From Methylobacterium oryzihabitans (GTDB taxonomy: Bacteria; Pseudomonadota; Alphaproteobacteria; Rhizobiales; Beijerinckiaceae): DNA of 64,000 nucleotides. The stretch is taken from the NCBI RefSeq assembly GCF_004004555.2, contig NZ_SACP01000003.1:124001-188000 (forward strand). Direction: 5' to 3'. A model generated the notes under the pieces. It searched no databases. It saw nothing but the letters and a program-made list of their open reading frames with translations, and was not told the DNA's origin. Shown here one piece after another: positions 1-8,735 of this stretch. The translations under genes and the position numbers were made by a program. Each line of letters opens with the position of its first letter. Position 1 is the stretch's first letter.

Positions 1-710
1 CCCTGATGCTGACCGGCAAGGAGATGCAGCTCGGCCGCGGCGAGACCGTCGCCGACACCGCCCGGGTGCTGTCGCGCTACGTCGACGCGATCATGATCCG
101 CATCCTCGACCACGGCATGATGCTGGAACTGGCCGAGCACGCCGAGGTCCCGGTCATCAACGGCCTGACCAAGCAGTCGCATCCCTGCCAGATCATGGCC
201 GACATCCTCACCTTCGAGGAGCATCGCGGCCCGATCAGGGGACGGACCGTGGCGTGGTCGGGCGACGCCAACAACGTGCTGGCCTCCTGGGCCCACGCGG
301 CGGCGCGGTTCGACTTCCGCCTCACCGTCGCGACCCCGCCGGAACTCGCCGTGCCCGACGACCTCGTCGCCTGGGCCCGCCGGGAGGGCGCGGCGGTCGA
401 GGTCACGAGCGACCCGTTCGAGGCGGTGGCCGGGGCCGACGCCGTCGTCACCGATTGCTGGGTCTCGATGGGCGACGAGGACGAGGCCCACCGCCACAAC
501 CTGCTCCAGCCCTATCAGGTCAACGCCAAGCTGATGGCGGCCGCCGCCAAGGACGCGGTGTTCATGCACTGCCTGCCGGCCCATCGCGGCGAGGAGGTCA
601 CCGCCGAGGTGATCGACGGCCCGCAATCGGTGGTGTTCGACGAGGCCGAGAACCGCCTCCACGCCCAGAAGGGCATCCTCGCCTGGTGCCTCGGCGCCGT
701 GCAGGCGTGA
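1..710 (+). CDS. argF: Ornithine carbamoyltransferase, 3' part (truncated by window edge)
   Basis: Transfers a carbamoyl group from carbamoyl phosphate to ornithine, giving citrulline in cytoplasmic arginine synthesis. The reading frame is open from base 3, so the N-terminal carbamoyl-phosphate domain with its STRT-type loop lies to the left of the window. What is visible is the ornithine-binding half: the QSHPCQ motif after NGLTK, the GDANNV nucleotide-like fold start, the DCWVSMGDE segment and the catalytic [10 protein letters not shown] motif (His-Cys near bases 566-571). These motifs distinguish OTCases from aspartate carbamoyltransferases. The gene ends with TGA and is followed by hslO on the same strand. 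argE, another arginine gene, lies about 3.4 kb away on the opposite strand. Confidence 0.95.
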   Translation, partial: LMLTGKEMQLGRGETVADTARVLSRYVDAIMIRILDHGMMLELAEHAEVPVINGLTKQSHPCQIMADILTFEEHRGPIRGRTVAWSGDANNVLASWAHAAARFDFRLTVATPPELAVPDDLVAWARREGAAVEVTSDPFEAVAGADAVVTDCWVSMGDEDEAHRHNLLQPYQVNAKLMAAAAKDAVFMHCLPAHRGEEVTAEVIDGPQSVVFDEAENRLHAQKGILAWCLGAVQA

Positions 711-715
711 GGATC

Positions 716-746
716 GTCCCGCCCGGCGATCGCGTCCGGGCGGGAC
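716..746 (+). terminator. GC-rich hairpin after argF
   Basis: A perfect 11-bp stem (GTCCCGCCCGG and its complement) closes a 9-nt loop six bases after the argF stop. There is no T tract, so it may be a weak or Rho-assisted terminator, or simply protect the 3' end of the mRNA. Confidence 0.45.
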
Positions 747-840
747 CGCTTCGCGAAAGCGGGCTGCGGACCCATATAGGGGAGACCTTCGAGGATTTCC
801 CCGCGCGCCCCGACCGGGCACGCCCGTCCGCGGACACGCC

Positions 841-1905
841 ATGACTTCCCACGCTAAGACGTCCCACGCCACGACTTCTGCTGCCTCCCCGTCCACCGAC
901 CCTGCCCGCGGGGACTTCGCCCCCGAGGGCCGGGACGACGTGATCCTGCCCTTCGCGGTCGAGCCCCTCGACGTGCGCGGCCGGGTGGTGCGCCTCGGCT
1001 CCTCGGTCGACACCATCCTGCGCCGGCACGGCTATCCCGAGCCGGTGGCGCGGGCACTCGCCGAGGCCGCGGCCCTGACCGCCCTGCTCGGCTCGTCGCT
1101 GAAGTTCGAGGGCCGGTTCCAGCTCCAGACCAAGACCGACGGTCCGGTCGACATGGTGGTGGTCGATTACGAGGCGCCCGACCGGGTCCGCGCCACCGCC
1201 CGCTTCGACGCCGAGCGCCTCGCCGCCCTCGGGACCCGCCCCGGCGCCGCCGACCTCCTCGGCCGCGGCCACCTCGCCATGACCATCGACCAGGGCTCGT
1301 CGCAGAGCCGCTACCAGGGCGTCGTCGCCCTCGACGGCCAGGGCTTCGAGGAGGCGGCGCACCAGTATTTCCGCCAGTCCGAGCAGATCCCGACCCGGGT
1401 CCGCCTCGCGGTCGCCGAGCAGGTCGAGGACGGCACGCGGGCGTGGCGGGCCGGCGGGCTGCTGATGCAGTTCCTGCCGCAATCCCCCGACCGGGCGCGG
1501 CAGGCCGACCTGCCCCCCGGCGACGTCCCGGAGGGCCATGAGCGCCTCGGCGAGGGCGGCGTGCCGGAGGACGACGCCTGGGTCGAGGCCAAGTCCCTCG
1601 TCGCGACGATCGAGGACCACGAACTCGTCGATCCGGCGGTGTCGAGCGAGCGGCTGCTCTACCGCCTGTTCCACGAGCGCGGGGTGCGGGTGTTCGACGG
1701 CCAGCCGGTCCACGAGGCCTGCCGCTGCTCGCGCGAGCGGGTGATGGGGATGATCCGCCGGTTCTCCGACGAGGAACGTCGCGACATGGTCGGCGACGAC
1801 GGTCGCATCGGCATCACCTGCGAGTTCTGCTCGCGCCACTACGACCTCGACCCGGCCGAGGTCGAGGCGGAGATCGCCGCCGAGGCCGCCTCCGAGCGGG
1901 GATAA
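841..1905 (+). CDS. hslO: Hsp33 redox-regulated holding chaperone
   Basis: Cytoplasmic chaperone activated by oxidation and unfolding, which holds unfolding proteins under oxidative stress. The 354-residue product has the N-terminal Hsp33 fold (starting at about residue 30, after a low-complexity Ser/Thr/Ala leader). It ends with the zinc-binding redox switch C294-x-C296 and C327-x-x-C330, in the order CxC...CxxC expected for the family. The ATG at 841 gives an N-terminus about 30 residues longer than E. coli Hsp33 (292 aa), and additional length sits in a charged insert between the core and the switch. The argF-hslO neighbour order is often seen in Hyphomicrobiales. All four switch cysteines are present, so redox control should work. 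Confidence 0.93.
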   Translation: MTSHAKTSHATTSAASPSTDPARGDFAPEGRDDVILPFAVEPLDVRGRVVRLGSSVDTILRRHGYPEPVARALAEAAALTALLGSSLKFEGRFQLQTKTDGPVDMVVVDYEAPDRVRATARFDAERLAALGTRPGAADLLGRGHLAMTIDQGSSQSRYQGVVALDGQGFEEAAHQYFRQSEQIPTRVRLAVAEQVEDGTRAWRAGGLLMQFLPQSPDRARQADLPPGDVPEGHERLGEGGVPEDDAWVEAKSLVATIEDHELVDPAVSSERLLYRLFHERGVRVFDGQPVHEACRCSRERVMGMIRRFSDEERRDMVGDDGRIGITCEFCSRHYDLDPAEVEAEIAAEAASERG

Positions 1906-2015
1906 GCCGGGCGGGACGGGAACTTTCTGCCGCAGCGGCGCCTTCCTAGGCGCCCGCGCGAGCTTGGGCGCTCGCCCGGGCCTTGAGCCTGCCCCCGCAC
2001 TACCCGGAGCCGTCG

Positions 2016-2519
2016 ATGTCCCGCCCCTTCCTCGCCGCCGCGATCCTGCTGGTCGCGTCGTCCGGCATCGCCGCCGCCCAGCCGGCGGACGCCCAGCCGG
2101 CGGCGCCGGCCACCCTCGACAACAGCCTGCGCCCGACCTTCGTCGCCCAGGAGCCGAGCGACATCGTCGCCTCGAAGCTGATCGGCCTGACGATCCAGAA
2201 CAAGGGCAACGAGACCATCGGCTCGGTCACCGACGTGGTGTTCGGCCCCGACCTGACGGTGAAGTCCTACGTCGTCGGCGTCGGCGGCTTCCTCGGCATC
2301 GGCACCAAGTACGTCTCGGTCGCCCGCAACGCGCTGACCGTCACCCGGGTCGACGACCGCACTCTCAAGGCGACGATCGACACCGACAAGGACCAGCTCC
2401 GCGCCGCGCCGGAATACGTCTACCTGTCGCAGCAGGACGCCAAGAAGGACGCCGCGGCGCCCAAGCCCGATCCGAGCCCGGCGACCGGCAGCACGAACCC
2501 GGCGCCCGCCACGAAGTAG
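2016..2519 (+). CDS. Exported PRC-barrel domain protein
   Basis: The 167-residue product starts with a clear Sec signal peptide (MSRPFLAAAILLVASSGIAAA, cleavage after AxA near residue 21). A short Ala/Pro linker follows, then one PRC-barrel domain (about residues 50-135: IGLTIQNKGNETIGSVTDVV, then the GFLGIGTKYVSV strand). The C-terminal tail is rich in Lys, Ala and Pro. PRC-barrel proteins of this exported type are common in Methylobacterium and rhizobia, and their role is mostly unknown. An upstream in-frame TTG at 1983 was passed over because the ATG at 2016 starts exactly at the signal peptide. It stands alone between hslO and a DUF2332 gene. Confidence 0.85.
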   Translation: MSRPFLAAAILLVASSGIAAAQPADAQPAAPATLDNSLRPTFVAQEPSDIVASKLIGLTIQNKGNETIGSVTDVVFGPDLTVKSYVVGVGGFLGIGTKYVSVARNALTVTRVDDRTLKATIDTDKDQLRAAPEYVYLSQQDAKKDAAAPKPDPSPATGSTNPAPATK

Positions 2520-2585
2520 ACGCCCTGGCGCCGGAGCGCCGACCGCTTAGACTGGCCCGGTGCGATCGGTGCCGGAACACGAGCC

Positions 2586-3668
2586 ATGGCTGCGCGGAAC
2601 GAGGACACGGTACGGCGCGCCTTCGCGGTGCAGGCGGGCCATTGCGAGCGGATGGGGTCGCCCTTCACCGCGACCCTGTGCCGGCTGCTCGGCGAGCGGC
2701 TGGACGAGGGCACGGCGATCGGCCGCCGCGTCCTCGGCTGGGCCGGCGCGCCGGAGCCGGATGCCCTGGCGCTGCGGCTCGTCGGCGGGCTGCACGCCCT
2801 GGTGCGGCGGGGCCGTCTGCCGGCCCTGGCGGCGTTCTACCCGCCGGGCGCCTTCGACCCCGAATCCCTGTGGGCCGCCGTGTCCGACGCCCTCGCGACG
2901 GCGGCCGATCTCGACCCGTGGCTCGACGGCCCGCCCCAGACCAACGAGGTCGCCCGCTCGGGCGTGCTGATGCCGGGCCTGATGACGGTCGCGTCCCTCA
3001 CCGGCGGGCGCCCGATCGTGCTGTGGGAACTCGGCGCCAGCGGCGGCCTCAACCTGCGGCTCGACCGCTACGCCTATGATCTCGGCGGCCTGACCGCCGG
3101 GGAGGCGGGCTCGCCGGTGCGCCTCGCCCCGGCCTGGACCGGCTCGCCGCCGCCGGATGCCCCGGTGCGGCTCGCCGCCCGCCGGGGCGTCGATCTGAAC
3201 CCGCTCGACGCCGCCGCGCCGGCCGACCGCGAGCGCCTCGCCGCCTATGTCTGGCCCGACCAGCGCGAGCGGCTGGCCCGCGTCGAGGCCGCCCTGGCGC
3301 TCGCCGCCGCCGACCCGCCGCCCCTCGACCGCGCCGCCGCCGGCGACTGGCTCGCCGCCCGCCTCGCCGGGCCGCCGACGCCAGGCACGGTCCGGGTGGT
3401 GCAGCACTCGATCGCGCTGCAATACTTTCCGCGTCCCGAGCAGGACCGCATCGCCGCGCTGCTGACCGATGCCGGCGCCGCGGCGACCCCCGACACGCCG
3501 CTGGCGCGCCTCGCCTACGAGGTCGATCCCGCCCAGCCGGGACCGCCGGTCCTCGACCTCACCCTGTGGCCGGGCGGCGAGACCCGCCGGATCGCGACGG
3601 CGGACGCCCATGGCCGGTCGGTGTCGTGGCGAGGGTGGTCGGCCGACGATCGGCCAGCGCCCCCGTGA
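2586..3668 (+). CDS. DUF2332 family protein
   Basis: A 360-residue cytoplasmic protein that matches the DUF2332 family by overall pattern: an N-terminal helical segment beginning with FxxQAxxCE, a central VLWELGASGGLNLRLDRY motif, a later VVQHSIALQYFPRPEQ segment and a final WRG-type strand. The central Gly-rich motif resembles a nucleotide- or SAM-binding loop, but the family has no established reaction. It is followed after 25 bases by the ypeA-type acetyltransferase on the same strand, so the two may share a transcript. The function is unknown; the family assignment is from memory of these motifs. Confidence 0.8.
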   Translation: MAARNEDTVRRAFAVQAGHCERMGSPFTATLCRLLGERLDEGTAIGRRVLGWAGAPEPDALALRLVGGLHALVRRGRLPALAAFYPPGAFDPESLWAAVSDALATAADLDPWLDGPPQTNEVARSGVLMPGLMTVASLTGGRPIVLWELGASGGLNLRLDRYAYDLGGLTAGEAGSPVRLAPAWTGSPPPDAPVRLAARRGVDLNPLDAAAPADRERLAAYVWPDQRERLARVEAALALAAADPPPLDRAAAGDWLAARLAGPPTPGTVRVVQHSIALQYFPRPEQDRIAALLTDAGAAATPDTPLARLAYEVDPAQPGPPVLDLTLWPGGETRRIATADAHGRSVSWRGWSADDRPAPP

Positions 3669-3693
3669 CCCATGCGCTCCCGGAGAACCGACG

Positions 3694-4116
3694 ATGACCA
3701 CCATCATGCCCTACCGGGACCATCACTTCGCCGGCGTCGCCTCCCTGTGGGCGGAAGCCTTCCCGGACGATTCCTCCTGGAACCGGCCCGAGGTCGCGAT
3801 TCCCGAGAAGATGCGGTTCCAGCCCGACCTGTTCTTCGTCGCCCTGGAGGCGGACGCGGTCGTCGGATCGGTGATGGCCGGCTACGAGGGCCATCGCGGC
3901 TGGATCTCCCGCATCGCCGTGCTGAAGGCGTTCCGCGGCCGGGGGCTCGGCCGGAGCCTGCTCGACCACGCCGAGGCCCGGCTCGCCGCGCTCGGCTGCA
4001 TCAAGGTCAACCTGCAGGTCTTGGCCTCGAACGCCGCGACGGCCGAGTTCTACGCCCGGTCCGGATACGCGGTCGAGGCGCGCATCAGCATGAGCAAACG
4101 GCTGGGTGGGCGGTAG
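3694..4116 (+). CDS. ypeA: GNAT acetyltransferase, YpeA type
   Basis: Small (140 aa) GCN5-related N-acetyltransferase predicted to move an acetyl group from acetyl-CoA to an amine. It is close to E. coli YpeA (141 aa) in length and motif order: the N-terminal WNRPEVAIPEKM stretch, VVGSVMAGYEGHRG, then motif A with the pyrophosphate-binding FRGRGLGRSLL loop, and a C-terminal FYARSGY strand. The substrate is unknown. The start at 3694 was chosen because it begins the conserved fold; the frame stays open upstream inside the DUF2332 gene. It runs toward argE and ends 16 bases from the argE stop. Confidence 0.88.
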   Translation: MTTIMPYRDHHFAGVASLWAEAFPDDSSWNRPEVAIPEKMRFQPDLFFVALEADAVVGSVMAGYEGHRGWISRIAVLKAFRGRGLGRSLLDHAEARLAALGCIKVNLQVLASNAATAEFYARSGYAVEARISMSKRLGGR

Positions 4117-4132
4117 GAGGCCGGTTCGGTTC

Positions 4133-5302
4133 CTACCCCGCCGCACACTCCCGGATCAGCCCGCGCATGAAGACCTCGCCGGCCTCCAGCGCCGCGAGGG
4201 TGATGTACTCGTCGGGCTGGTGGGCCTGGTCGATCGAGCCGGGGCCGCAGACCACGGTCGGCAGGCCGGCGACCTGGAAGCGGCCGGCCTCGGTGGCGTA
4301 GGGCACCGAGACGGTGCGGTTGCGGCCGGCGAGCCGCATCGCGAGGCGTTCGGCCGGCGAGCCGGGCTCGGGGGCGAGGCCCGGAACCGAGGCGTCCTGC
4401 ACCGTCTCGATGCGGCCGTAGGGGCCGTGGCGGTTGAGCCGCTCGCGGGCGACCTCCTCGGATTTTGCCGCGAACAGGGCCGGGATCTCGGTGAGGTCGA
4501 GGTCCGGCAGGCCGCGGAACTCCCACAGGAACTCGCAGGATTTCGGCAGGATGTTGCGCGCGGTGCCGCCGCCGATCATCCCGACATGGACCGTGCTGTA
4601 GGGCGGGTCGAACCGGCCGCTCGCATCACCCCGGGCGACCATCCGGTCGGCGATGCGGTTGAGTTCGGCCACCAGCTCGGCCGCCGCCATCACGGCGTTG
4701 GCGCCGAGCGCCGGCTTCGAGGAATGCGCCTCGTGCCCGTGCACCGTGGTCACGTAGGTGACGATGCTCTTGTGCGCGTCGGCGACGTCGAGGTCGGTCG
4801 GCTCGCCGACGATCACCGCGCCGGGCCGCGGCAGGTCGCGGCCGAGCCGGGCGATGATGTCGGCGACGCCGAGGCAGGTGGTCTCCTCGTCGTAGGACAA
4901 GAGCAGGTGGACCGGCCGGCGCAGGGACGCGGCCTGGAAGTCGGGCGCCAGCGCGAGGGCCAGGGCGCAGAACCCCTTCATGTCGACGGCGCCCCGGCCG
5001 TAGGCGCGGCCGTCCGCCACCCGCAGGGTGAACGGGTTGGTGGTCCAGGACTGGCCCGCCACCGGCACCACGTCGGTATGGCCCGACAGCACGACGCCGC
5101 CGTCCTGCACCGGCCCGAAGGTCGCGAACAGGGCGGCCTTGTCGCCGGCGGCGTTGGGCGCGCGCACGACGGGCACGCCCCAGGCGGTCAGGTACTCCTC
5201 CACGAAGTCGACCAGCGCGAGGTTCGACTTCTGGCTCTCGGTGTCGAAGGAGACCAGTCGCGCGAGCATCTCGAGCGGGGTCATCCGCGGGCCGGCGCTC
5301 AT
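4133..5302 (-). CDS. argE: Acetylornithine deacetylase
   Basis: Zn-dependent M20 family hydrolase that releases acetate from N-acetylornithine to give ornithine in arginine synthesis (linear pathway). The 389-residue sequence shows the family metal and catalytic motifs in order: SGHTDVVP (metal His and the catalytic-base-positioning Asp), GRGAVDMKGF (bridging Asp), SYDEETTC (general base Glu and metal Glu), GEPTDL, and the C-terminal SIDQAHQPDEYI segment holding the last metal His. The usual dimerisation domain lies between. Length and motifs fit ArgE better than DapE. The apaG gene lies 25 bases upstream on the same strand, so both may share a promoter upstream of apaG. Confidence 0.93.
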   Translation of the reverse strand: MSAGPRMTPLEMLARLVSFDTESQKSNLALVDFVEEYLTAWGVPVVRAPNAAGDKAALFATFGPVQDGGVVLSGHTDVVPVAGQSWTTNPFTLRVADGRAYGRGAVDMKGFCALALALAPDFQAASLRRPVHLLLSYDEETTCLGVADIIARLGRDLPRPGAVIVGEPTDLDVADAHKSIVTYVTTVHGHEAHSSKPALGANAVMAAAELVAELNRIADRMVARGDASGRFDPPYSTVHVGMIGGGTARNILPKSCEFLWEFRGLPDLDLTEIPALFAAKSEEVARERLNRHGPYGRIETVQDASVPGLAPEPGSPAERLAMRLAGRNRTVSVPYATEAGRFQVAGLPTVVCGPGSIDQAHQPDEYITLAALEAGEVFMRGLIRECAAG

Positions 5303-5327
5303 CGGGGCTCCTCTCGGGACGGGACGG

Positions 5328-5720
5328 TCAGTGCAGCACCCGGCGGGCGTGGGGGGAATCGAGCGAGAAGGCCGGGATCGCCGCCTCGAAGCTGCCGCCG
5401 TCGGCGGTCGCCATGGTGTAGGTGCCCTCCATCGTGCCGTCCGGCGTGGTCAGGGGGCAGCCGCTGGTGTAGCTGAACGACTCGCCCGGACCGAGGACCG
5501 GCTGCTTGCCGACCACGCCGGCGCCGCGCACCTCCTGCAAGGCGCCGCGCCCGTCGACGATGCGCCAGTGCCGGGAGCGCAGCTGGACCCGGTCGATGCC
5601 GTTGTTCGTGATCTCGACCGTGTAGGCGAAGAAATACCGGCTCTCGCCCGGCGAGGATTCCTCCTCGACGAAGCGGGGCGTGACGGTCACGCTGATGCCG
5701 TGGGTCTCGGCCTTGTACAT
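5328..5720 (-). CDS. apaG: ApaG domain protein (Co2+/Mg2+ efflux-associated)
   Basis: A 130-residue ApaG protein, a small fibronectin-III-like fold of uncertain function linked genetically to Co2+ resistance and Mg2+ efflux. The characteristic family pattern is complete: ISVTVTPRFVEEES near the start, FAYTVEITNNG, LRSRHWRIVDG, VVGKQPVLGPGESFSYTSG and the closing GTMEGTYTM segment. The ATG at 5720 matches the usual ApaG start; an open frame continues upstream without similarity to the family. It lies just upstream of argE and is divergent from an unrecognised membrane-protein gene. Confidence 0.94.
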   Translation of the reverse strand: MYKAETHGISVTVTPRFVEEESSPGESRYFFAYTVEITNNGIDRVQLRSRHWRIVDGRGALQEVRGAGVVGKQPVLGPGESFSYTSGCPLTTPDGTMEGTYTMATADGGSFEAAIPAFSLDSPHARRVLH

Positions 5721-5859
5721 CGGGGCCTCCGGGGGCTCGCCGCCGGAACCTTCAGGGCGACAGCCGCGATGGGTCGTGGTACGGCCGGGCTCCACGGCCG
5801 TCAATCGCCCCGAAGGCCGGTCGGCATTCCCATGGGAGAGCCCCCGGGCCCGACGACCG

Positions 5860-6384
5860 ATGGAACGCCTTCCCGCCGGCCGGCGGCCCTTCGGCGCGCG
5901 GGCGCTGTCCCTCCACGCCGCGGCCTTCGCCGCCACCCTGGCCGCCGCCATCCTGGTCGCCCGCGGCGCTCCCGCGGCGGCGCTGCCGTCCCTCCTGGCG
6001 CCCCTGCTGCACGCCCTGGCGCGCGCGCCGCTCCCGGTCGCCGAGCGGCTGGCCCGCGCCGGCCTCGCCCTCGCCTTCGTGCCGGTCGCGGCGATCCCGG
6101 CGACGCTGCTCGCCGCCGCCTTCGCGGCCGATGCCGCGGCGACCGGCGGGCTCGCGCGCCTCCACGCCGCCGGCCGGCTCCCCGCCTTCGGCTACGCCTC
6201 CCTGATCCTGCCGGGGCCGGCGGCGGGGCCGCTCGCCGGAGCCGTCCTCGCCGCCGCTTCGTGGCGGCCGGAGTGGTTCGCGCTCCTCGCCGCCGCCCTC
6301 GCCGGCCTGACCCTGATGGGCGCGCTCGCCCGGGCGGCGCTCGCCGTCACGGTGCTGCGGGCGGGAAATCACGACGAACCCTGA
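5860..6384 (+). CDS. Predicted small inner-membrane protein of unknown function
   Basis: A 174-residue Ala/Leu-rich protein that I do not recognise. After a short Arg-rich N-terminus (positive-inside signal) it has about four hydrophobic stretches: roughly residues 22-40, 65-92, 112-128 and 130-155. It looks like a polytopic inner-membrane protein with short loops. No catalytic motif can be seen. The ATG at 5860 was preferred over an open upstream frame because the upstream part is not hydrophobic and overlaps apaG. Because Ala-rich frames are common in this GC-rich DNA, the reading frame is likely but not certain to be a gene. Confidence 0.55.
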   Translation: MERLPAGRRPFGARALSLHAAAFAATLAAAILVARGAPAAALPSLLAPLLHALARAPLPVAERLARAGLALAFVPVAAIPATLLAAAFAADAAATGGLARLHAAGRLPAFGYASLILPGPAAGPLAGAVLAAASWRPEWFALLAAALAGLTLMGALARAALAVTVLRAGNHDEP

Positions 6385-6448
6385 CCGGCGCGGCCTTCAC
6401 GCATCGGCAACCCCTTGTTACGACAAGGGGGGCGAGGATGGGCCGGCG

Positions 6449-7534
6449 ATGGTGGTTTTGCAGGACGGGATTCAGGCGTCACAGGGCATCGCGGCGCTCG
6501 CCGCGGCCGGGGTGATCCGCACGGCCGCGCCGTTCGCCGAGGACCAGATCCAGCCGGCGAGCCTCGACCTGCGCCTCGGCAGCCGGGTCTGGCGCGTGCG
6601 GGCGAGCTTCCTGCCCGGCCGCACCCGCGACGTCGCGGCCTGCCTCGCCAAGCTCAAGCTGCACGCGATCGACCTGAGCCAGGGCGCGGTGCTGGAAACC
6701 GGCTGCGTCTACATCGCCGAGTTGCAGGAGGGGCTGGCGTTGCCGCCGGACCTCGCGGCGAGCGCCAACCCGAAGAGCTCGACCGGGCGCATCGACGTTT
6801 TCACCCGCGTCATCACCGATCACGCCCGCGAGTTCGACATGGTCGAACCGGGCTATGCCGGCCCGCTCTACGCCGAGATCTCGCCGCGCACCTTCCCGGT
6901 CCTCGTCCGCACCGGCTCGCGGCTGTCGCAGCTCCGCTTCCGCCGCGGCGCGGTGCGCCTCGACGACGAGGCGCTGGCGCGGCTGCATGCGGGAAGCCCC
7001 CTGGTCAGCGAGGCGGCGCCCTCGTTCCAGGGCGGCGTCGCGGTCTCGGTCGACCTCGCCGGCTTCGACGGGCTCGTCGGCTACCGGGCCAAGCGCCATA
7101 CCGGCCTCGTCGATGTCGACCGGCCGCGCTCCTACCCGGCCGGCGAGTTCTGGGAGCCGCTCCACGCCGACGGCTCGGGCACGCTGATCCTGGATCCGGG
7201 CCAGTTCTACATCCTGGCCTCGAAGGAGGCCGTGCAGGTGCCGCCGGACTTCGCCGCCGAGATGGTGCCGTTCGATCCCCTCGTCGGCGAGTTCCGGGTC
7301 CACTACGCCGGCTTCTTCGACCCCGGCTTCGGCCACGCCGCCGCCGGCGGCTCCGGGGCGCGGGCGGTGCTGGAGGTGCGCTCCCGCGACGTGCCGTTCA
7401 TGCTGGAGGACGGCCAGATCGTCGGCCGCCTCGTCTACGAGCGCATGGCCGAGCGCCCGGCCTCGCTCTACGGCGCGGCCTCGGGCTCGAACTACCAGGC
7501 GCAGGGCTTGAAGCTGTCGAAGCACTTCGTGTGA
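6449..7534 (+). CDS. dcd: 2'-deoxycytidine 5'-triphosphate deaminase, long form
   Basis: Cytoplasmic enzyme that deaminates dCTP to dUTP, feeding dTMP synthesis. The 361-residue protein is about twice the length of E. coli Dcd (193 aa), the usual form in alphaproteobacteria, where two dUTPase-like folds are fused. Visible motifs are EDQIQPASLDLRLGSR (uracil/cytosine pocket region), NPKSSTGRIDVFTRVI (phosphate-binding SSxGR loop) and the C-terminal half repeating the fold with MVPFDPLVGEFRVHYAGFFDPG and QDGQIVGRLVYERM-type strands. The ATG at 6449 follows the purine-rich stretch AAGGGGGGCGAGG. Confidence 0.9.
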   Translation: MVVLQDGIQASQGIAALAAAGVIRTAAPFAEDQIQPASLDLRLGSRVWRVRASFLPGRTRDVAACLAKLKLHAIDLSQGAVLETGCVYIAELQEGLALPPDLAASANPKSSTGRIDVFTRVITDHAREFDMVEPGYAGPLYAEISPRTFPVLVRTGSRLSQLRFRRGAVRLDDEALARLHAGSPLVSEAAPSFQGGVAVSVDLAGFDGLVGYRAKRHTGLVDVDRPRSYPAGEFWEPLHADGSGTLILDPGQFYILASKEAVQVPPDFAAEMVPFDPLVGEFRVHYAGFFDPGFGHAAAGGSGARAVLEVRSRDVPFMLEDGQIVGRLVYERMAERPASLYGAASGSNYQAQGLKLSKHFV

Positions 7535-7550
7535 GTGCGGGCCCTCATAC

Positions 7551-7584
7551 GATTTCCGATTGATCGCTTCGCGATGCGGAAATC
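7551..7584. repeat. Short dispersed hairpin repeat, copy A
   Basis: Arms GATTTCCG and CGGAAATC close an 18-base loop that itself contains the palindrome TCGCTTCGCGA. About 54 bases of this region (7545-7598, read on the minus strand) are nearly identical to 41867-41922. The arm differences between the two places are compensatory, so pairing is kept. Confidence 0.75.
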
Positions 7585-7630
7585 GACTTCGCTCATGCGT
7601 GTGGAGCCTTCGGCTCCACCGCGCGGGCTT

Positions 7631-7672
7631 GTGATACGAAACCCGGAAGCGATCTTCCGGATTTCGTATCAC
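7631..7672. terminator. Long two-part hairpin between dcd and the S49 peptidase gene
   Basis: Outer arms GTGATACGAAA and TTTCGTATCAC (11 bp) enclose inner arms CCGGAAG and CTTCCGG with loop CGAT. It sits between convergent genes and overlaps the stop codon of the peptidase gene, so it could end transcription from both sides. It lacks a T tract. Confidence 0.5.
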
Positions 7673-8529
7673 AGCCCGTAGCGGGCCCATGCCGCCCGCT
7701 CCTCCACCGCCGCCAGCACCCCGTGCATCGCCGCGACCCCGACCGCGCCGGGTTCCTTGCGCCGCAGCAGGCGGGCGAGCAGGCCGCCGCGGACCTGCTC
7801 GACCACCCGGATCTCCACCGTCTCGCCGAAGCGCCCGCGCACCACGCCGCGCAGGTCGCCCAGCGCGTCGACGAGGCCGAGCGCGACGCCCTGCTGCCCG
7901 GTCCAGACCGCGCCGGAGAACAGCTCGGAATCGTCGCCCTTCAGCCCCGGGCGGCGCGAGCGGACGAGGCCGGAGAACAGCGCCTGGATCTCGGCCTGGA
8001 TGCCCTTGAGCCGGGCGATGTCGGCCGGGTCCTCGGGCCGGAACGGATCGAGCATCGCCTTCGACGGACCGGTGGTGTGGACCCGGCGCTCGATGCCGAG
8101 CCGCGCGATCAACTCCTGGAAGCCGAACCCCGACGAGACCACGCCGATCGACCCGACGAGCGAGGCGGGATCGCACACGATCTCGTCGGCCGCGCAGGCG
8201 ATCATGTAGCCGCCCGACGCCGCCACGTCCTCGACGAAGGCGAGGACCGGCAGGGCGGTCTCGGCGGCCAGCGCCCGGATGCGGCGGTGGATGAGGTGCG
8301 ACTGCGCCGCCGAGCCCCCCGGCGAGTTGATGACCAGCGCCACCGCGACGGCGCCGGGCATCGCGAAGGCCCGCTCCAGCGCCGGCGCGCACTGTCCGAG
8401 CGACAGGCCCTGGCGCAAAGGCGACACCGCCCCGATCGCCCCGCTGAGGCGCACGACCGGCACCACGGGAGCCTTGCGGCCGAGGCGCCCGGGCAGGAGG
8501 GCGCGCAGGGCGCGGAGCGGGGCGGGCAT
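7669..8529 (-). CDS. S49 family serine peptidase (SppA/SohB-like)
   Basis: A 286-residue ClpP/crotonase-fold peptidase of the signal-peptide-peptidase family, expected to cut remnant signal peptides or membrane protein fragments. The catalytic Ser is S105 in DVAASGGY, with the oxyanion-type NSPGGS loop at about residues 68-73. The base Lys is K157 in HTTGPSKAMLDPFRP. The 52-residue Ser-Lys spacing equals that of Bacillus SppA, so the active site looks complete. There is no clear N-terminal membrane anchor, only an Arg/Leu-rich amphipathic start, so it may act in the cytoplasm or at the membrane surface. It is convergent with dcd. Confidence 0.88.
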   Translation of the reverse strand: MPAPLRALRALLPGRLGRKAPVVPVVRLSGAIGAVSPLRQGLSLGQCAPALERAFAMPGAVAVALVINSPGGSAAQSHLIHRRIRALAAETALPVLAFVEDVAASGGYMIACAADEIVCDPASLVGSIGVVSSGFGFQELIARLGIERRVHTTGPSKAMLDPFRPEDPADIARLKGIQAEIQALFSGLVRSRRPGLKGDDSELFSGAVWTGQQGVALGLVDALGDLRGVVRGRFGETVEIRVVEQVRGGLLARLLRRKEPGAVGVAAMHGVLAAVEERAAWARYGL

Positions 8530-8735
8530 GGGCGGGTCTCCGGCAGGTTGGGCCGGCAGGGTTAGGCGGAGCGGGGAGGGGCGGCAAGCGCCGTCGCCGA
8601 CGGCCGCCGAAAAGGCTCGGGCTGGACCTTGCCGGTCCGCCGCCTAGCTGTTCCCGCATGTCCCGGCCGGCCGGTGCCGGCGTCCCGGGGCATCGAACCG
8701 CGCGGACGACCGTGCGGAAGGCCAGGGAGGGACAC